64,000 nt of DNA, from the NCBI RefSeq assembly GCF_001039355.2, contig NW_019776102.1:377808-441807 (forward strand). The letters are read 5' to 3'. Shown piece after piece: positions 45,362-57,263 of the stretch (the first letter of the stretch is position 1; every line of letters begins with the position of its first letter). The notes under the pieces were generated by a model that saw nothing but the letters and a program-made list of their open reading frames with translations, was not told the origin of the DNA and searched no databases. Source of the DNA: Lingula anatina (Eukaryota > Brachiopoda > Lingulata > Lingulida > Lingulidae). The translations under genes and the position numbers were made by a program.

Positions 45362-48300
45362 TTTTTAGATGAGAGAGCAAAGAAGGGCTGAACAGGAGAG
45401 TAACCCTAATTATCTCAAGGCCAGTGCAAGTTCTAAAGTGAGTAGAAATTCTACATTTTAAACAAATTAAAGACATTAGAACAGGTAATCTTTTGTGTGA
45501 ACAATTGGTTTAGACTCTGAAGTCTTAAGTGAGTGTGAACTCCTTCAGTTAAGTAGCTGGGTCACATTGTACATGGGAGATATTTTATAGATATCATATG
45601 TAAAGCATTTTCTTTCGTGTTACAACCATTCAAATACAGTATTTCAGTTGGTATCCTTTTGTTTCCAGAAAACAGGCAATGAATATGCATCAAATGCAAA
45701 TGACATTCCAGTGGCAGAGATTGACCTTTCTGTCCCACTCCACATACCAGGTAATGCCTTTGAGTCAGAAAACTGGCACTATCGCTCTCTATTGGTGCTA
45801 GCAATTCATAGGGAAAAGCATTTATGAATATGGGGATGGATTCTTGGCATTTACTTACTGATTTTGTGAAAAGAATTTTAAAGATAACAAAGTTGCATTC
45901 AAAGTATTGTTATACCTACTAGGCTTTAGTTGTCTGCTCTTAATGGGTCTAAAACTTCGTTTTATATCTTTGACCGATTTGTTCCCCTCTTCTTAGTTAC
46001 TGAAGTGTGGCATTTTATTTGAAGAAAAGCATAGTTTAAAACTGTACTTGCCCATAATATTCAATACCCGCTCTAACTCCCATGGTGACTCTCCAGCAGG
46101 CATGTCCGCCACAGATAAGTACATGCAGCTACAGAGAGAACAAGAAAGAGCTATGTCTTCCAAGAAGGGCAAGAAGAAGAAGAAACATAAGAAGGGAAAG
46201 AAAGGCAAAGTGGAGTCAGAGGAAGAAGATGATAACATTCCTGTCATGCATGCTGTCAGTGCAGCATATGATATGCCAGAGGTATTTATTTATTAAAAAT
46301 TTATTGATTCATTTATTTATTTATTTATTTTTAAACATGGGGGGGGGGGGGTATTTTGAAGGTAAATGTTACTGAATGTGTACAAGATGTAATGCCGAAT
46401 AATCATTTGAAAGCACACTGCTAATACATAATTGATAACAAGTTTCGCCTTCAAATATGGGATTTGATGTTAACTTACCACAATTGTTCTTATGTTCAGG
46501 GTGCTAGTGCATCTGAAGGAGAGGATGATGGTGGGAATCCTGATGACCCCCACAGGTTACTTGATATCAACTTAGATGTGTAAGTTTATCATCCACATTC
46601 AGTATTTTATTCGTATCCAACATGAGGTCAACTGGAGTAGGATTGTAACCAGTGTATTTTGAATGAATTTGAATTTGCATGAGTTGAGCTATGAAGTTAA
46701 TGGCTAGTTGATGTAAGTGTCCTGGTAAAATTTTGATATGAGAAATATGTTGTTTTTTAAATTGTAGACCACTTCAGCCAGGAGAAACTCTGCCAGTCAG
46801 AACTCACCATGTGGTGGGTACAAATGAACAGCCTGAGAAGGAGGAGAAACCAAAAAAGAAACACAAAAAAGACAGAGAAGGCAAGAAAGAGAAAAAATCT
46901 AAGGTTAGTGAAGTTTATCGTTCTAATAACATTTTTTTCTTCCTTGAAGAGTTAGTAGGGTTTGAAGTTGGTAGGGTTTGAAAAACTGCACTTTCTCTTT
47001 TCGTTAAATGAAACAATTTTCAAACTTGATTATTGTTTTTATGTACAGACACAGATGTGTCTGTACATATTGCCATCACCTGCGTCTGTCGTCGCCGATG
47101 GCGATGCCGGCGCCGTGCACTTTCCTTGTAAACACGATTAGTGGAGGGCAGTTTTACTTTTTGGCTTTATATTTACAGAGCTGATGAATATTCATAAAAC
47201 GCAGGTCAAGTTCGAAAATCAGCATGATCGGGCCATTATTGTAGAAGTTATGCTGTTTTTTCACTTTTCAGCAAANCAGTGCTTGGATGACAAGGATGAA
47301 TCCATTAGATTGAGGGCATTGGACCTATTGTATGGCATGGTAAGTCAATCACACCAACCATGTGTGAATATGAAATTTAAGCTGAACACATTTTTGTTTT
47401 TCTAAAGATGAAGTTAAATAATTAATCAGTGTTACTTTGGTGATCACCAAGTAGTATATTATTTTGGGAGTCTTCTTTCAGAAGTTGATGTGTTTGATAT
47501 TTTGAATTCAAGGTTTCCAAGAAAAATTTGATGGAAATAGTGAAGAAGTTGATGATCCACATGGATAAGGCAGAGGGGTCAAACTATAGGGACGAACTGC
47601 TCGCCAAGATCATAGAAATATGCAGTCAGTCCAATTACCAGTATGTGACCAATTTTGAATGGTAAGTATTCTGGAAAATGGTTTTATTTGGGTCATATTT
47701 TCTTATAATGGAATATGTTTGAAAAATGATAGTGTTTCCAGTGGGTGAACTTCATAAATGTCATGTTTGACATATTAAAAAAATGTAAAACCATGTGGCA
47801 TGAAAGTAATTTTTTTTCATCTTACAATACTTTCATGTTTTTAGGTATGTCAGTGTGCTTGTGGAACTTACTAGAATTGAGGGAACGAAGCATGGCAAAA
47901 TGATTGCATCTCAGATGTTGGATGTAGCAATCAGGGTACAAGCCATTAGACCTTTCTCTGTGTCACAAATGGTGAGTATAATGTTTTGTTTTCGTGGAAA
48001 CACGCCCATGGAAGCGGATACACAGAGGCAAGCAATTTTGGCAGATAGCTTCCTGTGTTGTCAAACTTCAATGTTTGATGACTTTGTCTTTTTTAAAGTT
48101 GCAAGAAAAGTATGGTCAGACGGTTTTCTGAGATCTTTCCTATCTTCTTTGGTCTTTTGACTATGATATATTTCATGATATGTCCAACACGTCTAGTCCC
48201 CACAGAGTTGATCATGTGGATGATTTTCAGGCAATTCTTCTGGATAACTCCCACTTGCTAGCAGTGAACTCCCAGAGGAATGGAATCTGTGAGGTGCTGT

Positions 48301-51300
48301 ATGCTGCTGCCTGGATCTGTGGAGAGTTCTCAGAGTAAGTAGTATTACACTGTTTCGATAGCAATACTTGATCAGAATTTTTAAGTGGTGATCAAATAAC
48401 CTTTCCAAGGTGTGACATTTCATAATATTTCCTTTTTCCAAAAATTACAACTGCAAAGGGTTTGTTTTGTAAGGTGTATATTTCATGGTAATATTTTAAT
48501 TTATATAATTCTGAACAGAAGGATGAAAAATTAAGCAGTTGATTATGTTTTAATGGCAGTCATAGTTTAACCCAACTTTTTAGGCCTTTATGGAATTCCT
48601 GGAAAAAGGACACTGCGCCCTAGCCTTTTTTTCACTTGTATGTGCAAATATTATCATATGTTTGGACTTTTTTGTTTTAAGGCATCTGAAGGATCCGAGG
48701 AGCACTCTTGAGGCCATGCTGAAGTCCAAGGCCACCCTCCTTCCTGGTCATATTCAGGGTGTGTTTGTGCAGAATTCCCTCAAGCTTTACTCCATACTGC
48801 TGACCAAGGCAGAGGAGGAGGATAATACTGAATTAGTCAAAGAACTGACACAGTTTATGTCAGAAAAACTGCCAATGTTTGTCCAAAGTGCTGATTTAGA
48901 AGTTCAAGAAAGGGTAAGCCACAAGGATATTGATTTTTCTTATTTGCTTATATCATAGGGTGTTTACATTGAAGGACTTGAATAATCAATGATTGTGTTT
49001 GTCAAGTTGAAATAAATCTTTTGTTTTTCTATTCATGTATTCCCTTTGAGGAAGAATTAGGTTTTATCTTGAGTTACATTCTTTGAATGAAAATCAATGC
49101 TGTGGTTTGGTTTCTCAGGGAAGCAGTGCCCTCCAGCTTATGAAATATGTTTTGAAATTGGTGGAGAAAGATGTCAAGGTGGCAGAGGAAGTATCAGCTC
49201 TGTTTGCTGGAGAACTCAACCCCGTGGCCCCCAAAGCTCAGAAAAAGGTCCCGGTGCCAGAGGGGTAATTATATATTAAATATTTGTTTCAAAGAATGGA
49301 GATAATGAAAGAGGGTATTTTAGTAAAATCATTGGTTACTTTAAGTAATGTCTGTGTCCTGATAAGGCAATGAGGTTGGAATAATTGCAACTACCCAAGT
49401 TACCCTTTCTGCAGTTAGTGTTCCACAAATGAACATTGAACTTTCACAATGGGTATATATAAAATGGAGCCAATAGTTTGAGTCGGTACGGGACATAGCA
49501 GAATTCCATACTTAGATATAGCTCCAACAACTGCCTTATTAAAATTTAATTCATCTTATGTTTTGACATTTTATATAAAAGATATCAAGTAAATGCAACT
49601 TGAGAATGTGCATTTTCTTTGTAATGTTGTTTTATTAAGCTAGACTTTGAGCCTTGTCTCAGATGTATTTCAGAAAATTCTGTATTTCAGCCTTGACCTG
49701 GACAAATGGATTAATGACCCACCATCAGAGAGTAGTGAGGAAGAAGAATCCTCCTCAGCACTTTTTTCATCAACAACAGACACACACAGATCACTATATC
49801 AACCAGAAAAGAAGGTGCATGAGCCAACTGTTGAGGAATTAGCTCAGGTTAGTTATCAATTTTTTGTTCAGTCCATGCTACATTTAAACCAAAACTGTGA
49901 ACTGGTTTCATGTTGTGAGCAGATTGTATCCATCCCTTTGCAATCTTGTTGCTTCTACATTACTTCTAAATATTTTAAGTAACAATGTTTGAGTTGTAAA
50001 ACTTAGTTATACATATATTTATTTTTATATTTAGATGAGAGAGCAAAGAAGGGCTGAACAGGAGAGTAACCCTAATTATCTCAAGGCCAGTGCAAGTTCT
50101 AAAGTGAGTAGAAATTCTACATTTTAAACAAATTAAAGATATTAGAACAGGCAATCTTTTGTGTGAACAATTGATTTAAGACTCTGAAGTCTTAACTGAG
50201 TGTGAACTCCTTCAGTTAAGTAGCTGGGTCACATTGTACATGGGAGATATTTTATAGATGTCATATGTAAAGCATTTTCTTTCGTGTTACGACCATTCAA
50301 ACACAGTATTTCAGTTCATATCCTTTTGTTTCCAGAAAACAGGCAATGAATATGCATCAAATGCAAATGACATTCCAGTGGCAGAGATTGACCTTTCTGT
50401 CCCACTCCACATACCAGGTAATGCCTTTGAGTCAGAAAACTGGTACTATCGCTCTCTATTGGTGCTAGCAATTCATAGGGAAATGCATTTATGAATATGG
50501 GGATGGATTCTTGGCATTTGCTTACTGATTTTGTGAAAAGAATTTTTAAGATAACAAAGTTGCATTCAAAATATTGTTATACCTACCAGGCTTTAGTTGT
50601 CTGCTCTTAGTGGGTCTAAAACTTTGTTATATATCTTTGACCGATTTGTTCCCCTCTTCTTAGTTACTAAAATGTGGCATTTTATTTGAAGAAAAGCATA
50701 GTTTAAAACTGTACTTGCCCATAATATTCAATACCCGCTCTAACTCCCATGGTGACTCTCCAGCAGGCATGTCCGCCACAGATAAGTACATGCAGCTACA
50801 GAGAGAACAAGAAAGAGCTATGTCTTCCAAGAAGGGCAAGAAGAAGAAGAAACATAAGAAGGGAAAGAAAGGCAAAGTGGAGTCAGAGGAAGAAGATGAT
50901 AACATTCCTGTCATGCATGCTGTCAGTGCAGCATATGATATGCCAGAGGTATTTATTTATTAAAAATTAATTGATTCATTTATTTATCTTATTTATTTAT
51001 TTTTAATCATGAGGGGGGGGTATTTTGAATGTAAATGTTACTGAATGTGTACAAGATGTAATGCCGAATAATCATTTGATAGCACACTGTCATTGGATTA
51101 GAACCATTTCTAATACTTAATTGATAACAAGTTTCACCTTCAAATATGGGATTTGATGTTAACTTACCACAATTGTTCTTATGTTCAGGGTGCTAGTGCA
51201 TCTGAAGGAGAGGATGATGGTGGGAATCCTGATGACCCCCACAGGTTACTTGATATCAACTTAGATGTGTAAGTTTATCATCCACATTCAGTATTTTTTT

Positions 51301-54300
51301 CGTATCCAACATGAGGTCAACTGGAGTAGGATTGTAACCAGTGTATTTTGAATGAATTTGAATTTGCATGAGTTGAGCTATGATGTTAATGGCTAGTTGA
51401 TGTAAGTGACCTGGTAAAATTTTGATATGAGAAATGTGTTGTTTTTTAAATTGTAGACCACTTCAGCCAGGAGAAACTCTGCCAGTCAGAACTCACCATG
51501 TGGTGGGTACAAATGAACAGCCTGAGAAGGAGGAGAAACCAAAAAAGAAACACAAAAAAGACAGAGAAGGCAAGAAAGAGAAAAAATCTAAGGTTAGTGA
51601 AGTTTATCGTTCTAATAACATTTTTTTCTTCCTTGAAGAGTTGGTAGGGTTTGAAGTTGGTAGGGTTTGAAAAACTGCACTTTCTCTTTTTGTTAAATGA
51701 AACAATTTTCAAACTTGATTATTGTTTTTTTTTTTTTTTTACATTCAGAAAGAGAAAAAGAAGTCCAAATCTAAAGCTAAAGAAGAGGCAGAAGAACCTA
51801 ATCTGCTAGGAGGAACCGAGGAAAGTGCAGCTGTGGCAGAACCAGTTCAATCTGCTACAGAAACTGTGGATGTCGATACTGCAGTGAAAGAAAATAAAGT
51901 AGGTATACAATAGATTTGATAGTGTAGAAATTTTGAGGGTCACCTAAACGTCACCTCTGTCAATTTCTAACTGAATCATTTGCTTTTTATATTTGAGTGA
52001 AAAAAGGTTTAGGTAGAATATGTAATCAAGAGTTGTGCCAGTTATTCACAGTTCCTTAATTTCAGGAGAAAACAATGATATATAAGTTTGGTACTTTGTA
52101 CATTAATGAAAGACACGCTTCTGTTTCTTTCAGTCAGTATGTCCACACTAAATCACTCTTGTCCTGTTTCATTTATCTTCTCTTTCAAATACATTCTCTT
52201 TCAAATACATATTTATATGTAAGTAAAATAGTAGTTGTAAAATGTATCAATTTTCAAAAAATGGACTATAGTTATATTTATGATGCTTTTTCAGTTTTTT
52301 TGCTGAACTAACTTACATTGAAAGTCATTATAATTTTGCTTTTCCATACTTATAGATGGAGGACTTGGATTTCTGGCTGTCTGGAAGTGATGCCAAACCA
52401 GCAGCAGAAGCAAAGCCAGAAGATCCAGAGAAACCAGTCGCCAAATCTGCTGCTGATGTAGTTTTAACTTCAGAGGATGAACAACCTGAGGAGGTGTGAA
52501 CTTTTTTTCTTCTAATATATATACTTTTTAATTTTCATTGCAAAAGGAAAAGTCAGAGAACACTAAACATTACGGTAACAAAAGGTCACATGATACTCAA
52601 CATCACCATGCATGAACCAAATATACATACATACTGCCTGAATTTTTAATGATCATATTTTTAAAATTTGTTTAACTAACATTTTCCATTTTGTTCACAG
52701 TTTTTAAAAATATTTTCAGAAGCACAAGAAAAAGAAAGAGAAAAAACACAAAAAAGACAAAAAGAGCAAAAGCAAAAAGAAGCGCAGTGAATATTTGGAA
52801 ACTGATGGTATTTCAACTCCTTCTAAAGAACAGAATGAACTAGTAGAAAATGGACCTGTGAATCCAAACCTTCCAACCATGTCAAAATACCAAGTACTTG
52901 CAGAGAATTCGCATGTCTCTCTGGTGAGTAACTGCTTATGTGATAAAAGCTGCATTCTTTATATAGATTAAATGAAGGATAGGGTTTGTGAAAAGTGTAC
53001 TAGGGTATAGTCAACATTCTTAATTGTCTTTCAAATATGGATTTTGAAAATAAGTACTTTTCATTGACAATGAAAAGACATTATGTTACATTCAATTGAA
53101 TTTCTTTTGGTCTGATTGAATTATGACATTTTGTTTCAGACATATGAGACTCGTGCAAGTTCACAACAAGGTCATAATATCATTGCCTCCATCATTTTCA
53201 CTAATCATACATCTAGTCAGATCAAAGATTTAGAATTTAATGTGATGGACTCTTTGAACACTAAACTAGTAAGAGCGGTGAGTATCAGTTTTTAATATCT
53301 CGGGAGCACTTTTCATGTATCTAAAACAATCAGTAAATGTTTTAAGTGCTTTTTACTGATCACTTTCACAGGCATGACCACTTGAAGCAATCAGAAGATG
53401 ATATTATCATTTAGGCAACATATATAGAAAAATGTAATCCATGGGATAAGATGGGGAGGTCTTACAATTTTGTTTCATTGTATTCACATAGGCTATCTTA
53501 AGTGATTGAATTCCTACACATGTATCTAAACATTGCCTTGCTCTCTTGCAGCATGGTGCTTCCCAACATGATGCAGTTAAAGTTCCATTTGTACTGCTAC
53601 CCAATGCACAAAATGAAGGGCAATTTGCTTTCACTGTAGAGCAAATCAACATGCCTCAAAGATTAAGAGGAACATTAACATACATTGTCAAGGTATTTTT
53701 GCTGCANTTGTCTGTACATTTGACAGCTTTGCTGCCTTGTTATCATTATTGAGTTAAGAGGTTATTGTAAGGAATATGATATATTTGTTTGTTTAGAAAA
53801 GAGGGGATGCAGTAGCAGGCACACGCATATGGGGAAAACAAAGTGCTGCACTGAAAAAGAAGCGTTTGATTGTTGAGGTGTCTTTTTATTTCAACGTTTT
53901 TCAGAATGATGATGGTGCAACTCATGATAAATTGGACTTCAAACTTCATTTGCCTTGCTCATCATACCTGGTTCCTGTATCTTGCAAAGGGTAAGCTTCT
54001 TTAAAAGGAGATTCTTTTTTAGGGATGCTAAGTTCAGTAGACCTTACATAGCAAAAAAAAAAGAAAATTCATGAAATTTTCAGTAATTTTTTTCTTATTC
54101 TGAAATTGTTATTTTTATCACCACAAATGGAATTAACCTGTGTTCTTCATCTTCATTTTGGAAGTGACTCAAAAAACTAGGAAGTGAGAACTTTAAAAAC
54201 ACTGTTTTCATTTTAATTTTGTGAATGATTTTAGATATGGTATACCTTGATGATTATGGAAAAGGTGTTAAAATTTTGAGGAATATTGAAGTTTTGCTAA

Positions 54301-54889
54301 ACAGAGGTCTAATGCTCATTTTGTACACATCTACTACTTCCATAATGATTAATAAAAAATATTTCTGCAAGACGGGATGTTTGATTTGTATTTTTCATTT
54401 CAAAGTGTAATATGACTTCAATTTTTCCAGGGATGCTTTTGCAGAAATGTTGGGTAGTGGAAACTTAAATGAAAAAAGCTCAGTTACTTTCAACACAAGT
54501 GATAGTGAATTTTCCATTATTTTGGCAAAAATTTGCTTCTATACACACTTTTCAAGTAAGTGCTTTAAAAAGGGAATTTTCCATTATTCTAGCAGACAAT
54601 TGCTTCAATACACAATTTTTAAGATAATTTTTAATTATGGCAAAAATTTGCTCTGGCAGACACTTCAAATTAGTGCCTTGAAAATAGATGAAGTTAACAC
54701 CTGAATGTGGAGAACTAATGTGGTCATCATTTTAATGGGTGTATAATCTGCCATATAAGATACCTGTTTTTTTAATGTGATGTTATTTAATTTTCAGTTG
54801 TTGAGCAAGTAGACAACACTGCATCACTGTTTAGTAAATCAATTCAGGGACACGATATATGCCTTCTTGTAAAGCAGTTGGTAAGTGCA

Positions 54890-54963
<74 letters not shown>

Positions 54964-55288
54964 TTGTAAATATCTTTGAAGAGTTTTCTTTAAATATAGG
55001 TCATGCTCTATCACGAGTTGCAGAAAACCTGCTCTCAATTTCATGTTTCTGAAGCTACTGTAATCTTAACAGGTTTCCTCCAAACTGTTGTCGCAAGCCA
55101 ATGGCTCATGGAATATGTTTTTATTTAATGTTCACAGTTTAAGATATTAACTATTTAGACCATTATTTTTTGACATTTTCTAGGCAAATAAAGGGATTAG
55201 CATAGATGGCAAGAGCACAGACTCCACGCTGTTGTCTAATGTTACAGAGGAAATAAAAACTGTTCTGACTAAGGAAGAGAAAAGCTAG
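36706..55288 (+). CDS. AP3D1: AP-3 adaptor complex subunit delta-1 (main gene model)
   Basis: AP-3 sorts cargo from endosomes to lysosomes and lysosome-related organelles; delta is one of its two large subunits. Exons: 36706-36801, 38189-38284, 38451-38531, 38925-39113, 39515-39644, 39911-40050, 40300-40373, 40803-40852, 41916-41944, 42237-42285, 42497-42642, 42816-42964, 43145-43271, 43545-43648, 43995-44226, 44432-44577, 45015-45171, 45369-45437, 45669-45750, 46100-46281, 46500-46579, 46768-46903, 51749-51898, 52356-52493, 52720-52923, 53140-53277, 53552-53692, 53905-53990, 54431-54555, 54798-54880 and 55184-55288. Total 3,714 nt, 1,237 residues, all phases compatible. Order: adaptin trunk (about 1-600), acidic and Lys-rich hinge, then a C-terminal ear-like region ending with DSTLLSNVTEEIK. 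The VIA/GVPNHSASIQ junction lacks about eight residues found in the human protein as I recall it. Exons 11-22 recur at 47277-51592. Confidence 0.95.
39140..39262. repeat. Allele-specific insertion of about 120 bp in AP3D1 intron 4
   Basis: Present in the second copy but absent from the first (between about 31830 and 31837, within a TATATA tract). It starts with a TA run and contains a small hairpin, AGTTGTAC with GTACAACT. It may be a small transposon insertion or a microsatellite-associated indel. Confidence 0.7.
40560..40799. repeat. AP3D1: Short overlap copy of 40319-40558, including part of AP3D1 exon 7
   Basis: Directly after the N at 40559 the sequence returns to the middle of exon 7 (fragment to 40614, with no acceptor) and repeats 240 bases of intron 7. 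It then runs on into exon 8. It looks like an unmerged contig overlap. The fragment should not be counted as an exon. Confidence 0.92.
47041..47275. mobile_element. Unidentified insertion at the end of the first copy of AP3D1 intron 22
   Basis: At the intron 22 poly-T, the first copy changes to a GC-richer sequence absent from the second copy. It opens with a perfect inverted repeat (13-base arms, ATGTACAGACACA) and contains GCGATGCCGGCGCC. The N at 47276 cuts it off, so its right end is unseen. It is probably a transposable element present in one allele; I do not recognise the family. Confidence 0.6.
47277..51592 (+). CDS. AP3D1: AP3D1 exons 11 (partial) to 22, second allelic copy
   Basis: Exons 47277-47339 (partial), 47513-47661, 47845-47971, 48231-48334, 48682-48913, 49119-49264, 49691-49847, 50035-50103, 50336-50417, 50767-50948, 51189-51268 and 51457-51592 repeat exons 11-22 of the first copy with identical lengths and splice sites. 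Two amino-acid changes are visible: Asp to Glu in NTDLVKEL and Ala to Val in PTAEELAQ. The other coding differences I noted are silent (for example GAG/GAA, CAC/CAT, GCC/GCA). This copy continues uninterrupted into exon 23 (51749), so it is the one physically joined to the 3' end. A splice from exon 22 to the copied exon 12 would stay in frame and could mislead gene predictors. Confidence 0.92.
54892..54965. repeat. (TA)n microsatellite followed by poly-T
   Basis: About 27 TA units and then a T run, in AP3D1 intron 30 immediately after the exon 30 donor. Shorter TA runs occur at about 45329-45352 and 26183-26200. Confidence 0.95.
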
Positions 55289-55969
55289 AATATGTTTCCC
55301 ATCACTAATTGTGAAAGAGAGCCATGGTGCAATATAAAAGAAAGGGGTTGTTTGGAATAACCTAGCTTTAAAACACTACATGGTGAAGGTTGTGTTGAGT
55401 CCCATTGCTTATAACTTAAACACACTTACACGGAGAGGAAGTTTCACACACCTTTTTATTTCCAAGAACAACTCTCAGCCAACAATGTTTGCACAAACTA
55501 GAGACATTGTTGGGCACATTGATAAAGGAGTCAAATTTGTTGTATTAATAGCAAAGTTCACGGTTCCTATGTAAAACCATATACACGTCATGGAAATGGT
55601 AAATTTCACTAGAGGGTGTAATAATGTGGGCGTTTGGCATGAATACAAACCTGTGATCATGATATTTTCTTCTTTAGTGGACTAGCAATCATGTATGTCA
55701 CAAGATTCTCCAGACAACAAACTTGTAAAAGTCAAGGTAAATTATTTTCACTGTAGCATTACGTCCACTACAACATAAAACATTCTGAGGCAGTTTTTTT
55801 TTTTTTTTTTTTTTTTAAGGTCATATTTCAGTGACTATTAGGTTGCCATAAGCCACTTAATGCCAATAGCGCCATGTGATGATAACTATCAAAAAGTTTG
55901 CAAGAATATTTTGCAATTTATTTGTTGTTTCTTGTTAGTTTTTGTGGAAACATTGATTGTTCATTGAAG

Positions 55970-55975
55970 AATAAA
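55970..55975 (+). promoter_or_regulatory. AP3D1: Candidate poly(A) signal of AP3D1
   Basis: AATAAA, about 680 bases after the AP3D1 stop codon. Confidence 0.55.
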
Positions 55976-56110
55976 TGATGATAAACAAAAATTAAAGTAT
56001 TAAGAATATTCTTGGGGGCTCAAGTGCTGTACCAGTATCACTGTAAGAAATTGAAGAGCTCAAGAACAATGAACAAGTGTAACAAACAAGAATTGAAATT
56101 AGTACAATAT

Positions 56111-56116
56111 TTTATT
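56111..56116 (-). promoter_or_regulatory. TRIR: Candidate poly(A) signal of TRIR
   Basis: AATAAA on the minus strand, about 1.15 kb past the TRIR stop. The distance makes this tentative. Confidence 0.35.
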
Positions 56117-57263
56117 TCTAAAAAAGGTAAGGGTTAAAATAAGATTTAACAAAAATTGTAAGGCTGCTACTTAAATAAGATCAATAAAAATATTTTCAAA
56201 CTTCATGAATTTTGTATCTTTGTTTTTTCACCTATCCCAGCTCATTAAATTTAACTGGAGCAATATATGCTTCTCTAAACAAACTTAAATGCATGAGAAA
56301 TGGGCTAAAATTTTATGATTTAAGGCTGTTTTACAAAACTAGCATTATGACTTCTTGTTTGCATGGACACTAACCAAAGATTCTATACTTTGAGTGAACA
56401 TTCAATTAGTTCAGAAATTTGAAATTATTAATCGGAGCCACCATGTTAAACTTAACATAGAATACATCTTGACATGAAAGGTACTGCAAACCCCGTTTTA
56501 ACTGACCTAAAATGATACTGCTAATCTAAGCATTCCTAACAACAAGTTCAACATTTACAAATATAAATGGAATGGTACAATTCATTAGTCCATTTACCTT
56601 TCCAGAGATATTACCTGCATGTGTGGTTCACCCATTTCCACTGGTCATGTGTGCATACTTCCATTGGCGCCAAAAGCCACGAATGCTTGACCAGAAATAG
56701 CAGCGCATATATCTAGACCAGAATGCAACACTTAATACTAAACACAGTTGGTGCATGCACATCATTATCTGTGGAAAGGTGAATTGTAAGGGTACAAGTT
56801 TGCCTGTTGGAAAATGTGAAAGACTAATTACCAAACTCAGGAGAGCAAAAACTTTGCTTGTAGAAAAAAAAACAGTAAAATTCATATTGTGTCACCACAC
56901 AGGAAGAGCATTCTAATATTTTCTTGGTCTTCCAAGGAAAATTGATATTTTCCTGACCTTTCAAGGAAAGTAAACAATGCAGGTGCATCAGGTTTTATGA
57001 CATAAATACTTAAAAACCCACAATGTACTTTCAAAGAAAAAAACAAACCCTATATCAATATTAGGCTCATGATCTTGCAATCTACTCTGTGCTGTTCTTT
57101 CAAAAATGGAAAAATGATAAAAAAAATCGCAAGGGCTATTTTTTACCACATCAGAATAGATCAACTGAAAAGTTTTCCTTTCCATCCTTTTATTTCCTAA
57201 TTTCAACAGCGTTCTTGTTGAATTGTATTATTGCACAAAGTTCTCCAAAATATAAATAATGTG

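Larger units (their letters stand above)
55289..57263. other. Convergent 3' UTRs of AP3D1 and TRIR
   Basis: No coding signal. AP3D1 3' UTR runs rightward to a signal at 55970. The TRIR 3' UTR probably runs leftward to 56111. The two ends lie about 140 bases apart. Confidence 0.6.

Noticed and set aside
53707-53707. Single N as a possible fourth allelic junction
   Set aside because: No repeated sequence is seen on its two sides; it may just be an ambiguous base or a clean contig join.
53780-53880. Open stretch KRGDAVAGTRIWGKQ before AP3D1 exon 28
   Set aside because: Exon 27 (ending at 53692) joins exon 28 (53905) in frame and matches known delta subunits without it; I regard it as intronic chance sequence or an unrecognised relic.
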